Under the pieces are notes generated by a model. That model saw only the letters and a list, made by a program, of their open reading frames with translations. It was not told the origin of the DNA and made no database searches. Both the position numbers and the translations under genes were made by a program. A stretch of 64,000 nt of DNA from Nonomuraea ceibae (GTDB lineage: Bacteria > Actinomycetota > Actinomycetes > Streptosporangiales > Streptosporangiaceae): positions 107,840 through 171,839 of the forward strand of contig NZ_JAHKRO010000008.1 of assembly GCF_019396325.1 (NCBI RefSeq), written 5' to 3'. Positions 18,614 to 28,559 of the stretch are shown piece after piece; the stretch's first letter is position 1; every line of letters begins with the position of its first letter.

Positions 18614-19537
18614 TCAGGTGAGGGTGACCTTCTTGATGATGATCGGCGTCTTGGGGGCCGTGGAGCCGCCGTCGCCGGTGATGTCGTTCTCGTTGACGAT
18701 GACGCCGTCCTTGGCGACCTTCTCGATGATCTCCAGGCCCGACTGGACCATGCCGAGCACCGAGTAGACCGGGTCGATCTGGGCGTTCTCGTCCGAGAGC
18801 GAGATGGCGAACTGGCTGCTGTTCTGCCCGGCGGCGTCCTGCGGCTGGGTGAGGAACACCACGCCCTTCGTGTACGGCACCAGGCCCGCGGCCTCGTCAC
18901 GGAAGACGTAGCCGGCCGTGCCCTGGCCGTCGGTCGGGTTCTTGCCGTCGGCCTTGGCCTTCGGGTCGCCGCACTGCAGCAGGAACAGGCCGGACGTCTC
19001 CGGGGTCACCAGGCGGTGGCACTTGGTGTTGTCGTAGAAGCCCTTCTTGGCCAGGAAGGCCATCGAGTTGACCGAGCACGGCGTGACCGCCGGGTCGACC
19101 TGGATGACGATGTCGCCGTGGTTGGTGGTGATCGTCATCTTCGAGAGCTTCATGTTGGGCTTCTTGCCCGGCATGCCCACGTACTTGACCGGGACACCGG
19201 AGGTGTCCTTCTTGTAGTCGCACGTCACGGGGCCGGTCGGCGTCGCCGTGGGCGACGGCATCTCGGTCACCGGCGGCGAGGGCGTGGCGGAGGCCGTGGG
19301 CGTGGTCGCCGCCGCGACCGTCTGCTTGTCGTCGCCGCCGACGAGGGTGGTCACCGCGAAGATGCCGCCCGCCACCACGGCCACGGCCACGCCGGCGCCG
19401 ATGAAGGTGTTGCGCCTGGCCTTGGACGCCTGGCCCGCCGCGCGCTGCGCCTGCCGCTCCTTGTGCTCGCGAGCCAGCTGGCTCTGGCGGTCGTCGTCGT
19501 CGCCGCTCACCGGTATGTCCTCCATCTTTGCTGACAC
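18614..19537 (-). CDS. Membrane-anchored cyclophilin-type peptidyl-prolyl isomerase (copy 2)
   Basis: A 307-residue paralogue of the protein at 13865-14749: charged N-terminus with QLAREHKERQAQR, membrane helix at about residues 45-66, Thr/Ala/Pro-rich linker, extracellular cyclophilin domain from about residue 130. Motifs are KCHRLVTPE, LLQCGDPKAKADGK and NSSQFAISL; the last departs from the usual GSQFFI, so activity may be reduced. GTG 19537 has GGAG 12 bases upstream; ATG 19525 is an alternative. It converges on aspS with a shared terminator. Confidence 0.87.
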   Translation of the reverse strand: MSAKMEDIPVSGDDDDRQSQLAREHKERQAQRAAGQASKARRNTFIGAGVAVAVVAGGIFAVTTLVGGDDKQTVAAATTPTASATPSPPVTEMPSPTATPTGPVTCDYKKDTSGVPVKYVGMPGKKPNMKLSKMTITTNHGDIVIQVDPAVTPCSVNSMAFLAKKGFYDNTKCHRLVTPETSGLFLLQCGDPKAKADGKNPTDGQGTAGYVFRDEAAGLVPYTKGVVFLTQPQDAAGQNSSQFAISLSDENAQIDPVYSVLGMVQSGLEIIEKVAKDGVIVNENDITGDGGSTAPKTPIIIKKVTLT

Positions 19538-19678
19538 ATGACCAAATAACTCCGCGAATGCTACCGGCCCCGCGATGTGCCGGACGTAAGTGACGAAAAC
19601 TCACCGCAGTGACTCGACGGCGCTGACCACGGACGCGACCCGGGACGACCGGTGGCGGCGGGCGCGTAAACTCGCGAT

Positions 19679-20989
19679 GTGGAGAGTCTGTTCGATTCAG
19701 CGGCTGAGGAGGCCACGCCGCAGCCTCTGGCGGTCCGCATGCGGCCCCGCACGCTCGACGAGGTGATCGGCCAGCGCCACCTGCTCGGCGCCGGCACGCC
19801 CCTGCGCCGGCTGGTCGAGAGCGAGGCGCCGATGTCGCTGTTCCTGTGGGGACCGCCCGGCACCGGCAAGACCACGCTGGCCTACGTGGTCTCCAACGTC
19901 ACCAAGCGGCGCTTCGTGGAGATCTCCGCCGTCTCGGCCGGGGTCAAGGACGTCCGGGCCGCCATCGACGACGCCCGCCGCCAGCTCGGCATGTCCGGCC
20001 GCCAGACCGTGCTGTTCGTCGACGAGGTCCACCGCTTCAACAAGGCCCAGCAGGACGCGCTGCTGCCCGCCGTGGAGAACCGCTGGGTCACCTTCATCGG
20101 CGCCACCACCGAGAACCCCGCCTTCTCCGTCATCTCGCCGCTGCTGTCGCGCTCGCTGCTGCTCACGCTGGAGTCGCTGACCGACGACGACATCGCCGCC
20201 GTGCTGCGGCGCGCGGTCTCCGACGAGCGCGGGCTCGGCGGGCGCGCCACGCTCGCCGACGAGGCGCTGGAGCACCTGGTCCGGCTGGCCGGCGGCGACG
20301 CCCGCCGCTCGCTGACCTACCTGGAGGCCGCCGCGCTGCTCGACGACGAGATCACGGTCGAGGTCGTGGAGAAGGCCGCCGACAAGGCCGCCGTCCGCTA
20401 CGACCGGCAGGGCGACCAGCACTACGACGTCATCAGTGCCTTCATCAAGTCGATGCGCGGCTCCGACGCCGACGCCGCGCTGCACTACCTGGCCCGGATG
20501 ATCGAGGCCGGCGAGGACCCCCGGTTCATCGCCCGCCGCCTGGTCATCTTCGCCTCCGAGGACGTCGGCCTGGCCGACCCCACCTGCCTGCAGACCGCCG
20601 TCGCCGCCGCCCAGGCCGTGCAGCTCATCGGCCTGCCCGAGGGCCAGATCAACCTGGCGCACGCCGTCATCCACTGCGCGCTGGCGCCCAAGTCCAACGC
20701 CGTCGTCAAGGCCATCGGCGCGGCCGTCGGCGACGTGCGGCGCGGCCTCATCGGCCAGGTCCCCGGCCACCTGCGCGACGCCCACTACCCGGGCGCCGCC
20801 AAGCTGGGCCACGGCGAGGGCTACAAGTACCCGCACGACTTCGAGCACGGCCTGGTCCGCCAGCACTACGCGCCCGAGCAGGTGCGCGAGCGCCGCTACT
20901 ACGAGCCGACCACGCACGGAGCCGAGGCGCCGGTCGCCGGACGCTGGGGAAAGATCCGCGAGTTCCTCAGGGGATCGGACCCGTCCTGA
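19679..20989 (+). CDS. rarA: Replication-associated recombination ATPase RarA (MgsA)
   Basis: An AAA+ ATPase of 436 residues acting at stalled replication forks, in the clamp-loader-related MgsA/WRNIP1 family. The N-terminus carries [16 protein letters not shown], Walker [13 protein letters not shown], Walker [20 protein letters not shown] with the family-specific RFNKAQQD, sensor 1 GATTENP and the C-terminal tetramerisation region ([17 protein letters not shown]). The GTG start is seven bases after a -10-like TAAACT (19667-19672), so the mRNA may be leaderless. Confidence 0.94.
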   Translation: MESLFDSAAEEATPQPLAVRMRPRTLDEVIGQRHLLGAGTPLRRLVESEAPMSLFLWGPPGTGKTTLAYVVSNVTKRRFVEISAVSAGVKDVRAAIDDARRQLGMSGRQTVLFVDEVHRFNKAQQDALLPAVENRWVTFIGATTENPAFSVISPLLSRSLLLTLESLTDDDIAAVLRRAVSDERGLGGRATLADEALEHLVRLAGGDARRSLTYLEAAALLDDEITVEVVEKAADKAAVRYDRQGDQHYDVISAFIKSMRGSDADAALHYLARMIEAGEDPRFIARRLVIFASEDVGLADPTCLQTAVAAAQAVQLIGLPEGQINLAHAVIHCALAPKSNAVVKAIGAAVGDVRRGLIGQVPGHLRDAHYPGAAKLGHGEGYKYPHDFEHGLVRQHYAPEQVRERRYYEPTTHGAEAPVAGRWGKIREFLRGSDPS

Positions 20990-21066
20990 CATGTCCTCAC
21001 CGACCTCGTCCCCGGGACGCGATAGGGTCTTGGCGTTCCGGCCCAGCGTACGAGGGAGATGAGCGG

Positions 21067-21438
21067 ATGCTTACCGCTGGAGAGGTCGCCGGGCTGATCG
21101 CCGCCACGGGATGGATCGTCCTGGTCTGCGTTCTCGCCATGGTGCTCGTCAAGCTCGCCAGGCTGCTCACCGAGACCACCAAGGCGGTCTCCGAGCTCAA
21201 CGCGCGCCTGACGCCGCTGCTCGACGACATGAGCGTCACGGTCAACGAGACCAACCGGCAGCTCGTCGCGGTCGAGGCCATCGCCAGGGACGTCAAGCAG
21301 GTCAGCGGGCACGCCGCCAAGCTGAGCGCGGTGACCCAGACCGTCTTCACCGGGCCGCTGATCAAGGTGTCGTCGCTGAGCTACGGCGTCCGCAGGGCCA
21401 TCGAGGCCCGCAGGCCGCGCAAGGCCGGGCGGCGGTGA
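21067..21438 (+). CDS. DUF948 domain-containing membrane protein
   Basis: A 123-residue protein with one N-terminal membrane helix (LIAATGWIVLVCVLAMVLV, about 9-28) and a long amphipathic helix with coiled-coil character (LTETTKAVSELNARLTPLLDDMSVTVNETNRQL), the DUF948 layout. Function is unknown. ATG 21067 has GAGGGAGATGAG upstream. It overlaps the next gene by GTGA (21435-21438). The trio DUF948, DUF6167-like gene and alaS is conserved in actinobacteria, which suggests a shared transcript. Confidence 0.85.
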   Translation: MLTAGEVAGLIAATGWIVLVCVLAMVLVKLARLLTETTKAVSELNARLTPLLDDMSVTVNETNRQLVAVEAIARDVKQVSGHAAKLSAVTQTVFTGPLIKVSSLSYGVRRAIEARRPRKAGRR

Positions 21439-21677
21439 TCACGGCGATGATCAGACGGCTGTTCTACCTGTCGCTCGGCGCGCTCATCACGCTGTGGGTG
21501 ATGCGCAGGCTGCAGGCGCTGCACCCCAACCACATCGCCCGCCGCACCGCCGACGGCGCCGCGGGCATGCTCGTGCGGGTGAGAGACTTTACCTCCGACG
21601 CGCTCGGCGAGGCCGCCGGACGCGAAATCGAGTTGCGGGCCCGCTTCGGTCTCGACAACGCTGAAGACAACCACTAA
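21435..21677 (+). CDS. Small DUF6167-like protein
   Basis: An 80-residue protein starting at GTG 21435 inside the upstream stop; ATG 21447 is an alternative that would remove four residues. It has one hydrophobic N-terminal segment ([18 protein letters not shown]) and a charged C-terminus. The pattern of a short membrane anchor, [12 protein letters not shown] and [16 protein letters not shown] fits the actinobacterial family found just before alaS. Its role is unknown. Confidence 0.75.
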   Translation: MITAMIRRLFYLSLGALITLWVMRRLQALHPNHIARRTADGAAGMLVRVRDFTSDALGEAAGREIELRARFGLDNAEDNH

Positions 21678-21694
21678 AGCAAAGGATGGCCACC

Positions 21695-24367
21695 ATGGAG
21701 TCGGCAGAGATCGCGCGCCGCTTCCTGCGCTTCTTCGAGGAGCGTGGGCACAAAGTAGTGCCCTCGGCCAGCCTGATCGCAGAGGACCCCACGCTTCTCC
21801 TGGTTCCGGCCGGTATGGTGCCGTTCAAGCCGTACTTCCTGGGGCAGCGCAAGCCTCCGGCGTCCCGGCTGGCCACCGCCCAGAAGTGCGTGCGCACCCC
21901 CGACATCGACGAGGTCGGCAAGACCACCCGTCACGCCACGTTCTTCCAGATGCTCGGCAACTTCTCCTTCGGCGACTACTTCAAGGCCGAGGCGATCCCG
22001 TTCGCCTGGGAGCTGCTGACGCGCTCGGAGTCCGACGGCGGCTTCGGCTTCCCCGAGGAGAAGCTCTGGGCGACCGTCTACCTGGACGACGACGAGGCCT
22101 ACGACCTCTGGCGCAACAAGGTCGGGCTGCCGGACGAGCGCATCCAGCGCCGCGGCCTGGAGGACAACTACTGGCACATGGGCGTCGCCGGCCCCGGCGG
22201 CCCCTGCTCGGAGATCTACTACGACCGCGGCCCCGAGTACGGCAAGGAAGGCGGGCCGGTCGCCGACGAGGACCGCTACCTCGAGGTGTGGAACCTCGTC
22301 TTCATGCAGTACCAGCTCAGCCAGGTCCGCACCAAGGTCGACTTCGACGTGGCGGGCGAGCTGCCGGCGAAGAACATCGACACCGGCATGGGCCTGGAGC
22401 GCATGGCGGCGATCCTGCAGGGCGTCGACAACATCTACGAGATCGACACCACGTACAAGATCCTCGACAAGGCGGCCGAGCTCACCAAGAGCCGCTACGG
22501 CAGCGACCCGCGCACCGACGTGAGCCTGCGCGTGATCGCCGACCACGTCCGCACCGGCACCATGCTGGTCGCCGACGGCGTGCTGCCCAGCAACGAGGGC
22601 CGCGGCTACGTGCTGCGCCGCATCCTGCGCCGCTCGGTGCGCAACCTGCGGCTGCTCGGCTCCGGTGACGAGCGCTACATGCACACCCTCACCGACGTGG
22701 CGATCAACGTCATGGGCGAGCAGTATCCCGAGCTCAAGGTCGACGCGCCGCAGATCCACGGGGTCATCGACGCCGAGGAGGCGTCGTTCCTCGGCACGCT
22801 GCGCACCGGCACGGCGATCTTCGACGTGGCCGTCGAGGAGACCAAGCGCAAGTCCGCAACGACGCTCTCCGGCGACCAGGCGTTCCAGCTTCACGACACC
22901 TACGGCTTCCCCATCGACCTCACCCTGGAGATGGCGGCCGAGCAGGGGCTCAAGGTCGACGAAGAGGGCTTCCGCCGGCTGATGAAGGAGCAGCGCGAGC
23001 GCGCCAAGGCCGACGCGGCGGCGAAGAAGACCGGCAACGCCGACATCTCCGTCTTCGGGCAGCTCCTGGAGAGCGCGGGCAAGGTCGAGTTCCTCGGCTA
23101 CGACGAGACCGAGGCCGACACCACCGTCATCGGCATCCTGTCGGGCGGCGTCTCGGTCCCGGCGGCGGGCGCGGGCACCGAGGTCGAGGTCGTCCTCGGC
23201 CGCACCCCCTTCTACGCCGAGGGCGGCGGCCAGCTCGCCGACCAGGGCGTCATCCGCACCGCGGGCGCCGAGGTGGAGATCCACGACGTCCAGACGCCGG
23301 TCGCCGGCCTGGTCGTGCACCGCGGCAAGGTCCGCTCCGGCGAGCTGCGCGCGGGCGACGAGGCGCACGCGGAGATCGATCTGGAGCGCCGCCGCGCGAT
23401 CTCGCGCAGCCACAGCGCCACCCACCTGGTCCACCGCGGCTTCAAGAACGCGCTCGGCGAGTCGGCGGCCCAGGCCGGCTCGGAGAACTCGCCCGGCCGC
23501 TTCCGCTTCGACTTCACCGCGGCCGGGGCGGTCCCGCCGAGCGTGCTGCGCGACGTCGAGGACGAGGTCAACGCCGTCCTGATCAACGACCTCAAGGTCA
23601 ACGCCTTCTACACCTCGCAGGCCGAGGCGCGGGCGATGGGCGCGCTGGCGATGTTCGGCGAGAAGTACGGCGACGAGGTCCGCGTGGTCGAGATCGGCGA
23701 CTACTCGCGCGAGCTGTGCGGCGGCACCCACGTGCACAGCTCCGGCCAGCTCGGCCTGGTCAAGGTGCTCGGCGAGCAGTCGGTCGGCGCGGGCGTGCGC
23801 CGCGTCGAGGCGCTGGTCGGCATCGACGCCTTCCGCTTCCTGGCGCGCGAGAGCCTGCTGGTCGCCCAGCTCACCGAGCAGCTCAAGGCGCGCCGCGAGG
23901 AGCTGCCCGAGCGCATCGAGGGCATCGTCACCCGGCTGCGCACCGCCGAGAAGGACCTGGAGAAGCTGCGCTCCGCCCAGGTGCTCCAGGTGGCGGGCGA
24001 GCTCGCCGCGCAGGCTGCCGACCTGCGCGGAGTCTCCGCGGTGACACACCGCGCGCCTGATGGCACCAGCGCCGACGATCTGCGTAAGCTCGCGCTTGAC
24101 GTGCGCGGGAGGTTCCCGGCCGACCGTCCGGTGGTCATCGTGATCGCCGGAGTCCCCTCCGACCGGCCCGTGGTGGTTGCCGCGGTGAACGAGGCGGGAC
24201 GCGAGCGCGGGCTCAAGGCCGGGAGACTGGTCGGCGTCGCCGCCAAGGCGCTTGGGGGTGGCGGTGGCGGCAAGGACGACGTCGCGCAGGGCGGTGGCAC
24301 CAGGCCCGACGCGATCGACGACGCGTTGCGGCTGGTCGAGCAGGCCGTCGGCGAGCAGCTCGGCTGA
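21695..24367 (+). CDS. alaS: Alanine--tRNA ligase
   Basis: AlaRS of 890 residues. The start is set at ATG 21695 ([19 protein letters not shown]) because AAAGGA (21681-21686) has proper spacing to it and homologues begin this way; ATG 21686 would leave no room for a ribosome site. The catalytic domain has [17 protein letters not shown], the editing domain has the zinc-type HSATHLVH and CGGTHVH motifs, and the C-Ala region carries a Gly-rich [15 protein letters not shown] segment. ruvX follows one base after the stop. Confidence 0.97.
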   Translation: MESAEIARRFLRFFEERGHKVVPSASLIAEDPTLLLVPAGMVPFKPYFLGQRKPPASRLATAQKCVRTPDIDEVGKTTRHATFFQMLGNFSFGDYFKAEAIPFAWELLTRSESDGGFGFPEEKLWATVYLDDDEAYDLWRNKVGLPDERIQRRGLEDNYWHMGVAGPGGPCSEIYYDRGPEYGKEGGPVADEDRYLEVWNLVFMQYQLSQVRTKVDFDVAGELPAKNIDTGMGLERMAAILQGVDNIYEIDTTYKILDKAAELTKSRYGSDPRTDVSLRVIADHVRTGTMLVADGVLPSNEGRGYVLRRILRRSVRNLRLLGSGDERYMHTLTDVAINVMGEQYPELKVDAPQIHGVIDAEEASFLGTLRTGTAIFDVAVEETKRKSATTLSGDQAFQLHDTYGFPIDLTLEMAAEQGLKVDEEGFRRLMKEQRERAKADAAAKKTGNADISVFGQLLESAGKVEFLGYDETEADTTVIGILSGGVSVPAAGAGTEVEVVLGRTPFYAEGGGQLADQGVIRTAGAEVEIHDVQTPVAGLVVHRGKVRSGELRAGDEAHAEIDLERRRAISRSHSATHLVHRGFKNALGESAAQAGSENSPGRFRFDFTAAGAVPPSVLRDVEDEVNAVLINDLKVNAFYTSQAEARAMGALAMFGEKYGDEVRVVEIGDYSRELCGGTHVHSSGQLGLVKVLGEQSVGAGVRRVEALVGIDAFRFLARESLLVAQLTEQLKARREELPERIEGIVTRLRTAEKDLEKLRSAQVLQVAGELAAQAADLRGVSAVTHRAPDGTSADDLRKLALDVRGRFPADRPVVIVIAGVPSDRPVVVAAVNEAGRERGLKAGRLVGVAAKALGGGGGGKDDVAQGGGTRPDAIDDALRLVEQAVGEQLG

Positions 24368-24368
24368 G

Positions 24369-24851
24369 ATGAGGTTCGGCACGCGGCTCGGCGTCGACGT
24401 CGGGTCCGTACGCATCGGCGTGGCGCGCAGCGACCCTTCGGGGATGCTCGCCACGCCGGTGGAGACCGTCAGGCGGGGCGAGGGCGACCTCGACCGCATC
24501 GCCGCGATCGCGGCAGAGCACGAGGCCGTCGAGGTGGTGGTGGGGCTGCCCACCTCGCTGTCCGGCCGACAGGGCCAGGCGGCCCAGCTGGCGCGCGAGT
24601 TCGCGGCGCGGCTGGCCGCCCGGCTGGCCCCCACGCCCGTCCGGCTCTTCGACGAGCGGCTCACCACGGTGGCCGCCCAGCAGGGGCTGCGGGCCAGCGG
24701 CGTGCGCGCCAAGAAGCAGCGCGGCGTCATCGACCAGGCGGCGGCCGTGGTGCTGCTGCAGGACGCGCTCGACGCCGAGCGCGCGACCCGCAGGCCGCCG
24801 GGCCGGCCGGTCGACCCGCCTTCCGCGACAGGCGACGGCCCGTCCGCATGA
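24369..24851 (+). CDS. ruvX: RuvX/YqgF family ribonuclease H-like protein
   Basis: A 160-residue RNase H-fold protein of the YqgF family, related to RuvC and linked to rRNA processing or junction resolution. The conserved motifs are [15 protein letters not shown] near the N-terminus, [17 protein letters not shown] and the final [16 protein letters not shown] 24369 comes one base after the alaS stop. The C-terminal 20 residues are Pro-rich and poorly conserved. The alaS-ruvX-mltG-aroE order is the usual one in actinobacteria. Confidence 0.93.
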   Translation: MRFGTRLGVDVGSVRIGVARSDPSGMLATPVETVRRGEGDLDRIAAIAAEHEAVEVVVGLPTSLSGRQGQAAQLAREFAARLAARLAPTPVRLFDERLTTVAAQQGLRASGVRAKKQRGVIDQAAAVVLLQDALDAERATRRPPGRPVDPPSATGDGPSA

Positions 24852-24975
24852 CGGCCGTGCTCCACCGCTCGAAGATCGCTAAAGTGATCGTCGGCCGGTG
24901 CCGCGCGTGGAAACTGTTACCCAGCGTGACGATCAGATGCGCGTGGCGTGTCCGGCGACGGGTGATCCGCACCGG

Positions 24976-25004
24976 TTTAACGCGACGAATCCGGTGCATA
25001 GAAT
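24976..25004 (+). promoter_or_regulatory. Predicted promoter upstream of mltG
   Basis: TTTAAC (24976-24981) and TAGAAT (24999-25004) have 17-bp spacing, a good sigma-70-like match. It would give a leader of about 300 nt before mltG. Confidence 0.5.
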
Positions 25005-25237
25005 CACGAAATTCACCGACAAAGAGAGCGGGTTCGTGAGATACCGGAAAGAGCCGAACGACAACCTCGGGACGAACTGATGCTCGCCGGGCTGCATCCC
25101 ACCCCGCGGGAGCGCGCCGGTGTCACCGCGCGAAGCTCCCGACCCGGGACACACACGCTCTTTCCGTCCTCTAGCATGGCTACTCACAGTGACCCCTGCC
25201 GGCCGTCGCAGCGTGTCCGGCACATCCCCCTCGTCCG

Positions 25238-25270
25238 CTCGGTGACCCCCCACCGCCGGGTGTCACCGAG
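25238..25270. promoter_or_regulatory. 9-bp inverted repeat in the mltG leader
   Basis: CTCGGTGAC (25238-25246) and GTCACCGAG (25262-25270) are perfect inverted repeats with a 15-bp spacer, 42 bp upstream of the mltG start. It could be a leader hairpin or an operator. Confidence 0.4.
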
Positions 25271-25312
25271 TGACCCCGGGCCAGCAGTTCCGGGAGATTG
25301 GCCGGCTCACCT

Positions 25313-26470
25313 ATGAACGATCTCGACATGGACTTCCTCCTCGGCGCCGAGGACGACGACGGCCGGGGCGGGCGTCGCGCCAGGGGCTCGGGCAGACGCG
25401 GCGGGCGCAGAAGGCGCAGGCGCCGCAGCCGGGGCCGCTTCCTGGCCCCGCTGCTCGCGTTCATCGTGCTGGCGGGCATCATCGGCGGTGGCGGCTACTA
25501 CGGCTACCTGTGGGTCAGCGACGCCATCGTCCCCGACGACTACGCCGGCAAGGGCAGCGGCGAGGTCGTGATCGAGATCAAGGACGGCCAGAGCGCCTCC
25601 GAGGTGGCCCAGGAGCTGGAGCGGCAGGGGGTCGTCGCCAGCGCCAGGGCGTTCACCAACGCGGTCGACAGCGCGGGCAAGAGCTCGTCGCTGCAGCCCG
25701 GCTCGTACAAGCTCCGCAAGCAGATGGCCGCCGCCGAGGCCGTCAAGCTGCTCCACCCCGACGCGCGGCTGCGCCTGACGGTGACGCTCAAGGAGGGCCT
25801 GCGCCTCTCCGACACCTTCACCCAGCTCGCCGAGGCGACCGGCAGGAACGTGAAGGAGTTCGAGACCGCGGCCAAGAAGCCCGACGAGCTCGGCCTGCCC
25901 AGCTACGCCAAGGGCAAGCTGGAGGGCTACGCCTTCCCCGCCACCTATGAATTCCAGCCCAAGGCCACCGCGTCCGAGATGCTGGGCCAGATGGTCGAGC
26001 GGTTCAACCAGTCGGCCGAGAAGCACGACCTCAAGGCCGCCGCGAGGAAGCGCGGCTTCACCGCCCACCAGATGCTCACGATCGCCAGCATCGTCCAGGC
26101 CGAGGCGGGCCGGCACGAGGACATGGCCAAGATCGCCCGGGTCATCTACAACCGGCTCGACCACCAGCCGGAGATGCACCTGCGCATGGACAGCACGGTG
26201 ATGTACGCCTGGAAGCGCTACAAGACCGCGGCCACGCACGCCGAGCTGGAGATCGATTCGCCGTACAACACCTACAAGCACCTCGGCCTGCCGCCGGGCC
26301 CGATCGCCAACCCCGGCGACCACGCGATCGAGGCGGCGCTGAATCCCGCCAAGGGCTCCTGGCTGTACTTCGTGGCCACCGATCCCAGCAGGAGCAGCGT
26401 GACCAAGTTCGCCACCACCGAGGCCGAGTTCGAGGCGCTGCTCGCCGAATACAGACGGAACGGCGGCTGA
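25313..26470 (+). CDS. mltG: Endolytic murein transglycosylase MltG
   Basis: MltG cuts nascent glycan strands at the membrane. The protein is 385 residues from ATG 25313: an acidic start, an Arg-rich stretch (residues 18-42), one membrane helix (43-67), a LysM-like subdomain and the YceG catalytic domain. The catalytic Glu is E264 in IASIVQAEAGR, followed by KIARVIYNRL and the conserved DSPYNTYKHLGLPPGPIANPG. GGGAG at 25292-25296 is rather far from the start. aroE begins seven bases after the stop. Confidence 0.93.
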   Translation: MNDLDMDFLLGAEDDDGRGGRRARGSGRRGGRRRRRRRSRGRFLAPLLAFIVLAGIIGGGGYYGYLWVSDAIVPDDYAGKGSGEVVIEIKDGQSASEVAQELERQGVVASARAFTNAVDSAGKSSSLQPGSYKLRKQMAAAEAVKLLHPDARLRLTVTLKEGLRLSDTFTQLAEATGRNVKEFETAAKKPDELGLPSYAKGKLEGYAFPATYEFQPKATASEMLGQMVERFNQSAEKHDLKAAARKRGFTAHQMLTIASIVQAEAGRHEDMAKIARVIYNRLDHQPEMHLRMDSTVMYAWKRYKTAATHAELEIDSPYNTYKHLGLPPGPIANPGDHAIEAALNPAKGSWLYFVATDPSRSSVTKFATTEAEFEALLAEYRRNGG

Positions 26471-26477
26471 GCCGGGG

Positions 26478-27332
26478 ATGAGGGCCGCGGTCCTGGGCTC
26501 GCCCATCAGCCACTCGCTCTCGCCGTTCCTGCACCGGGCGGCGTACCGGGAGATGGGCCTGACCGGCTGGAGCTACAAGGCGTTCGAGTGCGATGAGGCG
26601 CGGCTGCCCGCGAAGCTGCGCGAGCTGCGCCCGGTGCGCGGCGAGCGCGCCGGTGACGCGAGCGCGTGGGCGGGGCTGTCGCTCACGATGCCGCTCAAGC
26701 GCGCCGTGCTGCCCCTGCTCGACACCGTCTCGGAGCTGGCCGTCGAGGTGGGCGGCGCCAACACCGTGGTGTTCTCCGATGGCGCCGCGCACGGCGACAA
26801 CACCGACGTGTACGGGATCACCCAGGCGCTGGCGGAGGCCGGGGTGCCAGCGCCGCGCTCGGCCACCGTGCTCGGCGGCGGCGCCACGGCCGGGTCGGCG
26901 CTCGCGGCGCTGCGCGAGCTGGGGCTGTTCGCGGTGACGCTGATCGTGCGCGATCCGGCCCGGGCGGGGGAGACCGCGGCCGTGGCCGAACGGCTCGGAG
27001 TGACGCTCTCGGTGCGGACGTTCGACAAGCTCGACGCCGCGCTGGAGGCCGACCTGGTCGTCTCGACGCTGCCCGGCGGGGCCGCCGACGCCTACGCCGA
27101 CCGGCTGGCGCGGGTGCCGGCGCTCTTCGACGTGGTCTACGCGCCCTGGCCGACCGTCGCGGCGGCGGCCGTGCGCGCGGCGGGCGGCACCGTGGTCGGC
27201 GGGTTCGCCATGCTGCTGCACCAGGCGGTGCGGCAGGTGGAGCTCATGACCGGCCGCACGGACGTGCCGGTGGACGCCATGCGCGCGGCCGGCGAGGCGG
27301 AGATCCTCAGGCGATCCAGCGAGCGGGCATGA
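26478..27332 (+). CDS. aroE: Shikimate dehydrogenase
   Basis: AroE reduces 3-dehydroshikimate to shikimate in aromatic amino acid synthesis. The 284-residue protein has the substrate-binding SPISHSLSPFLHRAAY, catalytic Lys and Asp in SLTMPLK and NTDVYGI, and the nucleotide-binding GGGATAGSALAAL. ATG 26478 has GGGG immediately upstream. The gene follows mltG closely, so they are probably co-transcribed. Confidence 0.92.
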   Translation: MRAAVLGSPISHSLSPFLHRAAYREMGLTGWSYKAFECDEARLPAKLRELRPVRGERAGDASAWAGLSLTMPLKRAVLPLLDTVSELAVEVGGANTVVFSDGAAHGDNTDVYGITQALAEAGVPAPRSATVLGGGATAGSALAALRELGLFAVTLIVRDPARAGETAAVAERLGVTLSVRTFDKLDAALEADLVVSTLPGGAADAYADRLARVPALFDVVYAPWPTVAAAAVRAAGGTVVGGFAMLLHQAVRQVELMTGRTDVPVDAMRAAGEAEILRRSSERA

Positions 27333-27382
27333 CCAGCGCGGATGACCAGCGGGGATGATTCGAGGAAGCTCCGTGGTTGTGG

Positions 27383-27624
27383 TAATGTAGCTCTCTGATC
27401 GGTCCGGCATGACTTGCTGGACGCGCAAGCGGAGGTCTCCCTCCCACCCGAGTCGCCGCGAGGTGGCCGGGTAAAGGATCACGCCGGACTACTCCGGGGA
27501 GCTTGAGGCCACGAAGCCGAAAAGCTCAGTGGCCCCGCATGCGCGACGTGCGGGGCTTTTCGCGTTGCGGCGAAGAGCTGCCCGGCACGACGAGCACGTA
27601 GGGATCGCAAACCTAGGAGGCCCC
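27383..27624 (+). promoter_or_regulatory. infC operon promoter element and long leader with attenuator-like folds
   Basis: A -10-like TAATGT is at 27383-27388, so the leader would be about 230 nt. It contains two alternative hairpins: GGCCAC (27507-27512) with GTGGCC (27529-27534), and a terminator at 27532-27560 that reuses bases 27532-27534. A third possible pairing is GAGCTT (27499-27504) with AAGCTC (27522-27527). infC-rpmI-rplT leaders in other bacteria sense ribosomal protein L20 or initiation state; whether this one does is inference. The ribosome site AGGAGG is at 27615-27620. Confidence 0.6.
27532..27560 (+). terminator. Intrinsic terminator/attenuator in the infC leader
   Basis: An 8-bp stem pairs GCCCCGCA (27532-27539) with TGCGGGGC (27549-27556) over a 9-nt loop and is followed at once by TTTT, rare in this genome. 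It lies 65 bp before the infC start rather than at a gene end, so an attenuator role is likely. Confidence 0.75.
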
Positions 27625-28212
27625 ATCAGCACTGAGCCCCGCATCAACGAGCGTATCCGAGTTCCCGAGGTCCGCCTCGTGGGCCCGAACGGCGAGCAGG
27701 TGGGCATCGTGTCCATTCACGACGCCCTGAAGCTCGCCCAGGAAGCCGACCTGGACCTCGTCGAGGTCGCGGCGACGGCTCGACCGCCCGTGTGCAAGCT
27801 CATGGACTACGGCAAGTTCAAGTACGAGTCCGCGATGAAGGCGCGCGAAGCGCGCAAGAATCAGGCGCACACGATCATCAAGGAGATCAAGCTCCGGCCG
27901 AAGATCGACCCGCACGACTACGAGACCAAGAAGGGTCACGTGGTGCGGTTCCTCAAGGCGGGAGACAAGGTCAAAGTCACGATCATGTTCCGCGGCCGTG
28001 AGCAGTCCCGGCCGGAGCTCGGCTTCCGGCTGCTGCAGCGGCTCGCCGAGGACGTCCAGGAGCTCGGGTTCGTCGAGTCCCAGCCCAAGCAGGACGGCCG
28101 AAACATGATCATGGTGATCGGTCCGCACAAGAAGAAGGCCGAGGCCAAGGCCGAGAAGGCCGCCGCCAAGGCACAGCGTGGCAGCGAGGAGCCTTCCGTA
28201 GAGGAAGTGTGA
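27625..28212 (+). CDS. infC: Translation initiation factor IF-3 (ATC start)
   Basis: IF-3 keeps ribosomal subunits apart and checks start codons. The 195-residue protein begins at ATC 27625, four bases after a perfect AGGAGG (27615-27620); no ATG or GTG lies near the conserved N-terminus [20 protein letters not shown]. Non-AUG starts at infC are a known autoregulatory device, since IF-3 rejects them. The N-terminal domain, the lysine-rich linker ([17 protein letters not shown]) and the C-terminal domain ([19 protein letters not shown]) are all present. The tail is Lys/Ala/Glu-rich. rpmI follows 125 bp downstream. Confidence 0.95.
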   Translation: MSTEPRINERIRVPEVRLVGPNGEQVGIVSIHDALKLAQEADLDLVEVAATARPPVCKLMDYGKFKYESAMKAREARKNQAHTIIKEIKLRPKIDPHDYETKKGHVVRFLKAGDKVKVTIMFRGREQSRPELGFRLLQRLAEDVQELGFVESQPKQDGRNMIMVIGPHKKKAEAKAEKAAAKAQRGSEEPSVEEV

Positions 28213-28337
28213 CCCGCGGTTCGGGTTTAGCCTTACTGGACACCCGAGCAGGCCACCCCGCCACACGAAGACGCCGCGACCGGGCCGGCCAGCACCGGCC
28301 CGGCCACCGGCACGACCGAATGAGGAGAGACGGCGAC

Positions 28338-28532
28338 ATGCCGAAGATGAAGACGCACAGCGGTGCGAAGAAGCGGTTCCGGCTCACCGGCACCGGCAAG
28401 GTCAAGCGCCGCCGCGCCAACCGCGCGCACTACAACGAGTGGAAGTCGTCCACGCTGACGCGCCGTCTCAAGAACGAGGTCGTCCTTTCCGACGCCGATT
28501 CCAAGAAGATCAAGAAGCTGCTCGCCAAGTAG
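28338..28532 (+). CDS. rpmI: 50S ribosomal protein L35
   Basis: The 64-residue basic protein has the L35 signature [21 protein letters not shown] and the length expected. ATG 28338 is preceded by GAGGAGAGACGGCGAC. It lies between infC and rplT, the universal order. Confidence 0.97.
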   Translation: MPKMKTHSGAKKRFRLTGTGKVKRRRANRAHYNEWKSSTLTRRLKNEVVLSDADSKKIKKLLAK

Positions 28533-28559
28533 CGCGAACTTTCCCCGGGGAGAAGAAAC

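Larger units (their letters stand above)
24852..25312. other. Intergenic region between ruvX and mltG
   Basis: This 461-bp gap contains a predicted promoter (24976-25004) and a 9-bp inverted repeat near the mltG start (25238-25270). The sequence is less GC-rich than its neighbours around 24960-25080. Short open frames exist (for example 25080-25316) but none has a ribosome site, actinobacterial third-position bias or a recognisable product. Confidence 0.7.

Noticed and set aside
19846..21066. Long frame in phase with the DUF948 gene running antiparallel in meaning through rarA
   Set aside because: It is only an out-of-frame reading of rarA; the DUF948 gene begins at 21067 with its own ribosome site.
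21674..24865. 1,063-codon open frame antisense to alaS
   Set aside because: High GC at third positions leaves antisense frames open; alaS on the plus strand has all family motifs, and the antisense product shows no recognisable domain.
25080..25316. 78-codon frame before mltG
   Set aside because: No ribosome site, overlaps the mltG start, and composition is unlike neighbouring genes.
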